Notes under the pieces: generated by a model
Databases searched by the model: none
The model's input: only the letters and a program-made list of their open reading frames with translations
What the model was told of the DNA's origin: nothing
NCBI GenBank assembly: GCA_036850595.1
Contig: CM072162.1
Location: 22,429,791-22,493,790 of the forward strand
Length of the DNA stretch: 64,000 bases
Direction: 5' to 3'
Origin: Rhyacichthys aspro
Lineage: Eukaryota; Chordata; Actinopteri; Gobiiformes; Rhyacichthyidae
In this document: in pieces, positions 58,601-64,000 of the stretch
Layout of the letters: each line of letters opens with the position of its first letter
Numbering within the stretch: the first letter of the stretch is position 1
Program-made: the position numbers and the translations under genes

Positions 58601-61600
58601 ATGTCCTGCAGAAAGGTGCTGTGTCAAAACTCTCACCGAATTTAAAAGAAGAGTTCTTTAAAAATTGCCTTCAAGCCCTTTCTCATTGAAATGTCACTTT
58701 GTGTCTCGGCCTGACGTTATTGGTCAAATCTCTGAGCTTTTTTGTCCTTTAAATTACTATTGTTTTTACAAGAATAATACTTCATGTGAATACAATAATA
58801 TTTAATTTCCCTAAGCTGCAAGTTTGTGGAAAGTCTTGAAAAAGAATTCTGAACTTATGAATTTAACCTGATCTGTCTATTGAAAGAAGTCTGTGTTTAA
58901 ATCCGTAAAACTTCTCCAGAGCTCGCTGGGATCAGTTCAGCCCATGCTCCTGACCGGTGTTTGTGTCTAAGATGTTGACAGGTTTCCATGGCGACACGCG
59001 AGCGACGAGTGGCGACCTTTGAACCTCGGAGCTAAACGGTGTAATTAGCGACATCGGGTGGGCGTCCGGCGAAAAAAGGAGACGAGCTGGAAACAGGAGA
59101 CGAGCCCGAGGCGCGAGGTTAAGAGTGTGACCCTGCGGCGCTTCGAGGAAAAGGACCACAATAGGAGATAATTAACAACAACATCATGGCCGCCGCTCGC
59201 CACTTAACCACAAGAGGAGTTTGTGTTAAATACTTCAGAGCATCACTGTCCTCTGCCATGTTTAAACCACACTCACAAATCAAATGTGGTTTCAAAACTT
59301 AAAATGTGGAGTAAAAATGAAAAGGGTTCAAAAGTTCAGGCAGTGGATTGGAAATAAAACTCAGGGGTGAGCCTCGTTGGAGCAGAACCAGATCCATCAA
59401 AAATTTCCATCAAAAAAAGCAGTTTGAAGTGTCTCCAATAAGTGTAAAGAACTACAATGGGACACTTTGGCCCTGGTCCTGAGTGTGGTCCAGTTTCTCA
59501 GGAAAACACCAGCAGCAAAGGAACATCACGTTTAACAGCTGCTTTTAAACGTCAGTGTCTTATAGCTTTTACTTTATGAGTGAAAACGTTATTGTCCATA
59601 TTACATTGATCAAAATGTCAAATTGGTCAAAATATTGAATTAAATTACTTATAAGATGTTAAAATGATTGTGGGTCTTCGCTCAAGAAAAAAAGTCTTGC
59701 TTTAAGGGATAGCATCCACTCAAATTTTGATTTTAAAGTACAACCCAAACATCAAAATAAAACAAAAGCATCTAAAGTTAAACCCCTATATCATGATTTC
59801 ACACCAGAATCATCCTGTCAGAATACTGTCATAAGAGACGGCTTATAGAGTCAGTGTCTTATTAAATAGTGAGTCCTTAAATCATAGGAAGTTGGTTTAA
59901 CTCTTATGGATTTAATGTCAATAAACCTGTGACTAAAGCAGGAACAGTCTGAGTATCTCCAGCCTCACATCGCTACAGGATTTACTCTGATTTTTTTGAT
60001 GAATTACTGGCAACACATTCAAGTTTTGAAAGTACACTCCAAATGTACTTGATATCTCATATAACACACGTTTGTCTCTCGTGTGACGTCCCTCTCTGGA
60101 CACAGCTCAGTGGAAACACAAGCCTCTTCAGGAGAAACTAAACTGACGTACTTCAGTGAGAACGAGTCTTAAGAGCTTTCAGAGGAACAATAACATATTA
60201 ACTCTTATCTCTAATAAATCAGTTTGTGTAATAATACATTTGTTATCTTACCGGTGTGTTTTACCCAAACATAACCACGTGATTATTAAATATTTTGTCA
60301 TTGTTAACGGTGCTTCAATAGTTATTACCTTTTATCTTTATTTGTATTTGAGTCCAAGCCACAAACAGCAGCAGCGACAGAGCATTGCTGTGATAACTCA
60401 GGCTTAATGCAGCTGTTGATCTCTGTAATTGTTTATCTGTTACGGCTCTCTGTCACCAGTATTTTTTATCTTTATTCTGCTCCGGTATCAACGCGGCGCC
60501 GGGTAATTATTTACAACAATAACAAGGTGGACCCGAGACGTGCTTTACTCCCACAAGGGCACAGGCCGACACTGATCCTCAGACACAATCAGAGAGTAAC
60601 ACGTGGAGGTCGACTGTGGCTGAGTTATGTTCAGAGCAGGTCGAGACGTTACAGTAAAACATCTCATTCGGCTCCTGGACCTGGAGGAACCTGACGAGTC
60701 TGGAGCTCAGGATCAAACAGAGCATTATTACAGTCTGAAGGAAACCAGGAGGTGTTATGGTGATACTTGTGGATAGATCTATGTGGTGCATCAGTCCAAC
60801 TGGATTAGAGATAAATTAACGACTGCTACTGTTTGTCCTAAACCCACTGGTGATACTTTTGGAGTTTTATTTTTCAGACTGAAATTAAAAATGATGACAT
60901 GAGCTGAGATGCAGCTCCATTATCCTCCACCAGAAAGAGCCCATTTTGATCATAATCCATTTTATTTTGTCCAAATAAAACTACACAAAGCAGTTAAAGT
61001 CCAGTTAAAAGCGGTTAAAATCTATTAATGTCAATCTGAAATCATTTAGAACCTGTTAAAGTCAAACTAAAATCAATGAAAACCTTTCAAAGCCCAACTA
61101 TAAAGCTTGTTAAAATCAAACTGAAACTGCCCTAGACCTGTTCAAGTCCAACAAGAAGCACTTAAACTGTATTTAAACTGAACTCAACCCACTTTAGACC
61201 AGTTTCATGTCCATAATCATTACGGTATCTGTAGGTGGGACTTGGAGAAACAAATATTTAAGTTTGAGAATCACTGCCCTAGAGCTTTCTGTTGTTTGTT
61301 TACAGCTTTATTTACACCAGTGTTATTAATACCTACTCAAATAAGAAAAGTTTTGGAGTTGATTTACTTTGGTTGGACTTTGGAGAAATTATCTGATTGT
61401 TTGGTGGACATTTTCAGATGAAGACAATCTTAAATCATGAATTTAAACGTAACAAAGACTATTTATGAGCCCATTTTGGTCTTTACATTGAACTAAACGG
61501 TCAGGCAGAAGTATAAAGGTGTTAAAAGACAAAATGGAGCCTCTGCGTTTAATCTCAGATGGTTGACGATGCTTGAGTAAAAAAACTTAAACCAAAAGGG

Positions 61601-63381
61601 CAGGTTGTCAGTGTCAAAATAGGACTTTCAGGACATTGTTTAAGCAGCAGCTTTAAAGGCGAGCCACATCCAGTCCCTGGTCCAGTTCTGATTCTGGCCC
61701 GTGGTGTGGTCTCGTGCACTGGTCACTGTGCTTCCCGCTAAGTCCCGATACATAAAGATCGATGCGTGACTCGCTCAGGGACATCAGAGCCGCTGATGGA
61801 GCCGGTCGATAGGTAATTTCTCCTGAGATGTAGAGACGTGTGGTATCGAGCCGCTGAAACTCCCTCAGGTCCGAGCCTCTGGACCGGACTTATCGATGGA
61901 GCATTAATGTAACACAGCGTCTAACTCTGGACTCACAGAAGAGTTCGCTTCAACAGATCGTCCAGTGTTTAGTAAAAGAGGCTCTGTGAGATTCTCAGAA
62001 AAGGGATTTACACGAGTCTGTTTCTCATGTGTGTTTTGAACATGTATCTGTCATGTTGTTGTTTTGTCAGCTCCGTCCCGACGCAGTGACCTCCAGATCC
62101 TGGGTTTCTGTCTGCTCCAGTGGCTCTGTGGATCTCTGCCCTGGGACCACCTTCTCAACAACCCGCTCCAGGTGCAGGACTCGAAGGCCAGGTAACACCC
62201 CACAACAACTCCCTTCTCTTTTTAATGAAGTAGTACCTTGGAGATGTTATTGTCTGCCCTTAACTTCACATTTATCTTACATTTTTACCAAGACAGACCG
62301 TGTTTTTCAGTTGTTTCCAAGTTTAAAATGTCTGTTTTTATTTTCTAAACACCCACACATATTTTTATTCTGGCTGGAGACAAGCTTATCCAATATAAGA
62401 CAATATAAGACAACATAATGTTTAGGGCTGCAACAACTAATCGGATTAATCAATTGTAATCAGTTAATAAAATCATCGCTAATTTAATAATGGATTAATG
62501 ACTGTGGTATTCATGGACTGAAACATGTGCTGAGAAGAGGTTTTATTAAAGACAGAGCAGTAAATCCACAGAAACAGTAAAAGAGATGTACATTTAATGT
62601 TTTTGATAAAAATCCATCTTTGTGTCTCTATTCTCAGTTTGTGGAGGAGCTTCATCAGGTTCAGATTTAGTAAAAATATGATTTTTTTGTTGTAATATCA
62701 TCAGTTTTAAAGTGGAACAATAAAACACACACACACTTGTCTTTGTTGGTGCAACAGGTCCCCTGCATTTACACTTACATTTACACACTTCACTTCCTGA
62801 ATATTCATCAAAAAAAGATAATCAGATTTATTGATTACAGAAATAATTGTTAGTTGCAGCCTTAATAAATTGGTATTTTTATTAGGTCAATTATGGTATA
62901 AAATCACTAATGTTCTTACTGTAGCTTGTACAGAGAGACTTCACGTCAAGAAGAAAAGTGGCGACAATCCAGTTCAAGAGCAGAGCAGTTTTACTCATCA
63001 GTAGAAATTCAGCTTAAAACAGATGGATTTGTGTTTATTAAAAGCCAAGGTGTAATACAGACATAAATACATACATTTGTCACGTGATTAATGTCAACTT
63101 AAAAACTGAACAGTATCAAAAGTGTTTTAATGTGTAATATAACACAGCTCTAGGCAGTGACTGAGGGATTAAGGTTTGGTTTCAGACACAGCACAAGTCT
63201 TTATTAAAATCACAGCCTTTAACTTTGAAGAAATGATTGAAATTGAAGTAATGATAATTCTTTTGACTCAATTTCATGACAATTGTTCACAATCCCCTTA
63301 CATTTTCTTTTGTTCCTTTCAGACTGATGCAGAACTTGCCAGAATCCGTCAAAGAAGTGTCATGGAGCCGAGTCGGGACAG
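52649..63381 (+). CDS. vrk2: Vaccinia-related kinase 2 (VRK2), exons encoding residues 1-286, 3' end beyond the window
   Basis: A Ser/Thr kinase of the VRK/CK1 group; family members phosphorylate BAF and act at nuclear envelope and ER membranes. Coding exons: 52649-52778, 53601-53656, 54157-54226, 55054-55141, 55279-55387, 55461-55553, 56220-56352, 62071-62191, 63323-63381. All junctions are GT-AG and in phase. Motifs: glycine loop IGQGGFG (33-39), ATP-binding Lys 61 in VIKV, ENGPLFSELKFYQRAAKK (66-83), catalytic loop HADIKAAN (165-172) with Asp 167, Lys 169 and Asn 172, DYG (187-189) in place of DFG as is usual for VRKs, RYCPEGVHK, KGHNGTLEYTSLDAH and LPWDHLL. The N-terminus (LPKPLPDG) and Lys 61 fit VRK2 better than VRK1. 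The usual HGD reads HAD here. The C-terminal tail and membrane anchor are not in the window. The start is set by the ATG just after the acceptor. Confidence 0.93.
54441..54905 (+). repeat. 20-base pyrimidine minisatellite in VRK2 intron 3
   Basis: About 23 copies of CTCCTACCTCCTCTTCCTCT with variants. Four units read CTACAGACT (AG ending at about 54582, 54662, 54742 and 54802), spaced 80, 80 and 60 bases apart, which reveals a higher-order period of four units. Being stop-poor, all three + frames are open, giving Leu/Ser/Pro-rich translations that are not genes. Confidence 0.95.
57785..58190 (-). mobile_element. SINE or RTE (Expander-like) retrotransposon 3' fragment
   Basis: On the minus strand it begins GCACGGTAGCGGAGTGGTTAG and has a B-box-like GGTCGTGAGTACGAATCCC, a tRNA-like head. 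It continues through landmarks that on + read GGACGGTGGGAGGAAGCCGG, CACTTTAGAGTCACCAATTC and TGGAGCCTATCCCAGCTGC, and ends in an (ATTC)n/(GAAT)n tail at 57787-57803. This is a very common teleost repeat, truncated or intact as a short unit. Confidence 0.8.
59850..60150 (+). repeat. Family D interspersed repeat (copy D4)
   Basis: AATAGTGAGTCCTTAAATCA, ACATTCAAGTTTTGAAAGTA, GTGTGACGTCCCTCTCTGGA and ACACAAGCCTCTTCAGGAG, collinear with D2 and D3. Confidence 0.75.
61000..61190. repeat. Decayed 21-base periodic segment related to the family C array
   Basis: Successive AAAACC/GTTAAAGTCAAACT-like words recur at about 21 to 25 bases (AACCTGTTAAAGTCAAACTA, AGCTTGTTAAAATCAAACTG, ACCTGTTCAAGTCCAAC). They look like an old, eroded version of the AAAACCTGTTCAAATCCAACT array. 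Confidence 0.45.
62424..62863. mobile_element. Non-autonomous DNA transposon with short terminal inverted repeats in VRK2 intron 8
   Basis: Starts AGGGCTGCAACAACTAATCG and ends AATTGTTAGTTGCAGCCTT, inverted ends of a family (GGGCTGCAACTAACGATTA type) common in fish. It is about 440 bases long with an ATTAAT-rich interior and an (AC)n run near 62729. No transposase and no clear target duplication. Confidence 0.7.
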
Positions 63382-64000
63382 GTGAGAGGAACATGAATAC
63401 AGTCGGACCAAACCATTCACACATTTAGGGTTAAACTATGGAACTGTGCCTAATGTGAGGTTGAAATGTGGTTAAGAGTCAATCTGAATCCATTTGTTTC
63501 TTCGCCACAGTCCACTTTCCTTCAGAATAAGCCTCTTCCTGTGTCTCCAGAACTTTCTCCCAATTAAACAGCTGTCCCATTGACATGCCTTTCAAAGTTA
63601 GCCGTGTTTTATCTCTCCTCTGCGGGAGAGGTCACAGCCGGGAGAGGCCGCCGTGTGATGTATGGTCGGGACGGGGGGCTGCACCGACGCAGATAAGAGC
63701 GCTATGCATCAATTCACACAGAACCGAGTAGAAAAAGGAAGAGAAAGATACAGGTCCCGGCGCAGGAGGTGTCATACTCAGAGACGAGGCGGCGTGATGC
63801 ATCGACGTGACTCTTAAACAAAGCATATTCACAGCTCAACACTAATCTGCTGAGTGAGAATAATTCAAACAGAAGAAAGAGGATTATCTGCTGCAGAGTT
63901 TACGTCAGTCGCTAAAGAAGTGCAGCCATGATTTAGACGCTTTTGGATCGACAGAATTAAAAATGACTCAGGGTTTTATTACAACACAAATGACAAAAGA
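63382..64000 (+). other. Start of VRK2 intron 9 with a GC-rich block
   Basis: Donor GTGAGA at 63382. Block 63590-63800 has GGGAGAGGCCGCCGTGTGATG, GGGACGGGGGGCTGC and AGATAAGAGCGCTATGCATC (a GATA-type core). The next VRK2 exon was not found before the window ends. Confidence 0.4.

Larger units (their letters stand above)
56353..62070 (+). other. VRK2 intron 7, long intron with repeats and candidate regulatory blocks
   Basis: A 5.7-kb intron. Contents: a CpG-rich block 57110-57400 with GCGGTGTATTCATC, GTTAATTAAGG and TCGCCGCGGTG (57304-57314); an inverted family D fragment at about 57480-57580; an RTE/SINE-type repeat 57785-58190; a CpG block 58950-59190; family D copy 59850-60150; CpG patches near 60485-60545 and 61640-61960; and a decayed 21-base periodic segment at 61000-61190. 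No unannotated exon was recognised. Confidence 0.5.

Noticed and set aside
63382..64000. Search for the next VRK2 exon
   Set aside because: No acceptor followed by in-phase VRK2-like sequence was found; the GC-rich block at 63590-63800 does not translate to kinase sequence.

Overview
The window is vertebrate nuclear DNA, most likely from a teleost fish. It has short GT-AG exons in long AT-rich introns, a fish-type NLR gene ending in a B30.2 (PRY-SPRY) exon, and fish-style SINE/LINE tails and short DNA transposons. Nothing looks bacterial or viral. All three recognisable protein genes lie on the + strand.

Layout. (1) 1-3188: the 3' part of an NLRC3/NLRP12-like gene, with the end of the NACHT exon, two 57-codon LRR exons, a 47-base linker exon and the B30.2 exon. 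The first exon appears to carry a one-base deletion near base 76. A minisatellite of about 40 units grows out of the last LRR splice donor. (2) 4764-12493: a complete cationic amino acid transporter of the SLC7A1/2/3 (CAT) type. I assembled 12 coding exons that join in phase to 617 codons, starting with an inferred 11-base exon. (3) 12.8-51.0 kb: a gene desert of about 38 kb with no credible coding exon. It is filled with short interspersed repeats, a 1.1-kb purine-only tandem array, 21-base tandem arrays, and compact CpG-bearing blocks that could be conserved regulatory elements. (4) 51.1 kb to the end: the promoter and first nine coding exons (286 codons) of VRK2, a vaccinia-related-kinase family Ser/Thr kinase. 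The rest of the gene lies beyond the window.

The genes show no sign of working together. They are an innate immune receptor fragment, a plasma-membrane arginine/lysine/ornithine transporter and a kinase, placed side by side. In mammals VRK2 lies beside FANCL and the BCL11A desert, so the desert here may hold long-range enhancers for a developmental gene outside the window; that is inference.

The most striking content is repeat biology. There are tandem arrays made of splice-donor sequence (NLR) and of acceptor-like sequence (VRK2 intron 3). One interspersed family, with a GGAGCGCTCC palindrome core, occurs at least nine times in two subfamilies, and one copy supplies sequence beside an SLC7A splice acceptor. 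A transposon-like element carries an internal minisatellite of different length in each copy. A CpG-rich motif recurs in four widely spaced blocks. I found no convincing new enzymatic or defence system. Repeat names and gene boundaries come from reading the sequence only.
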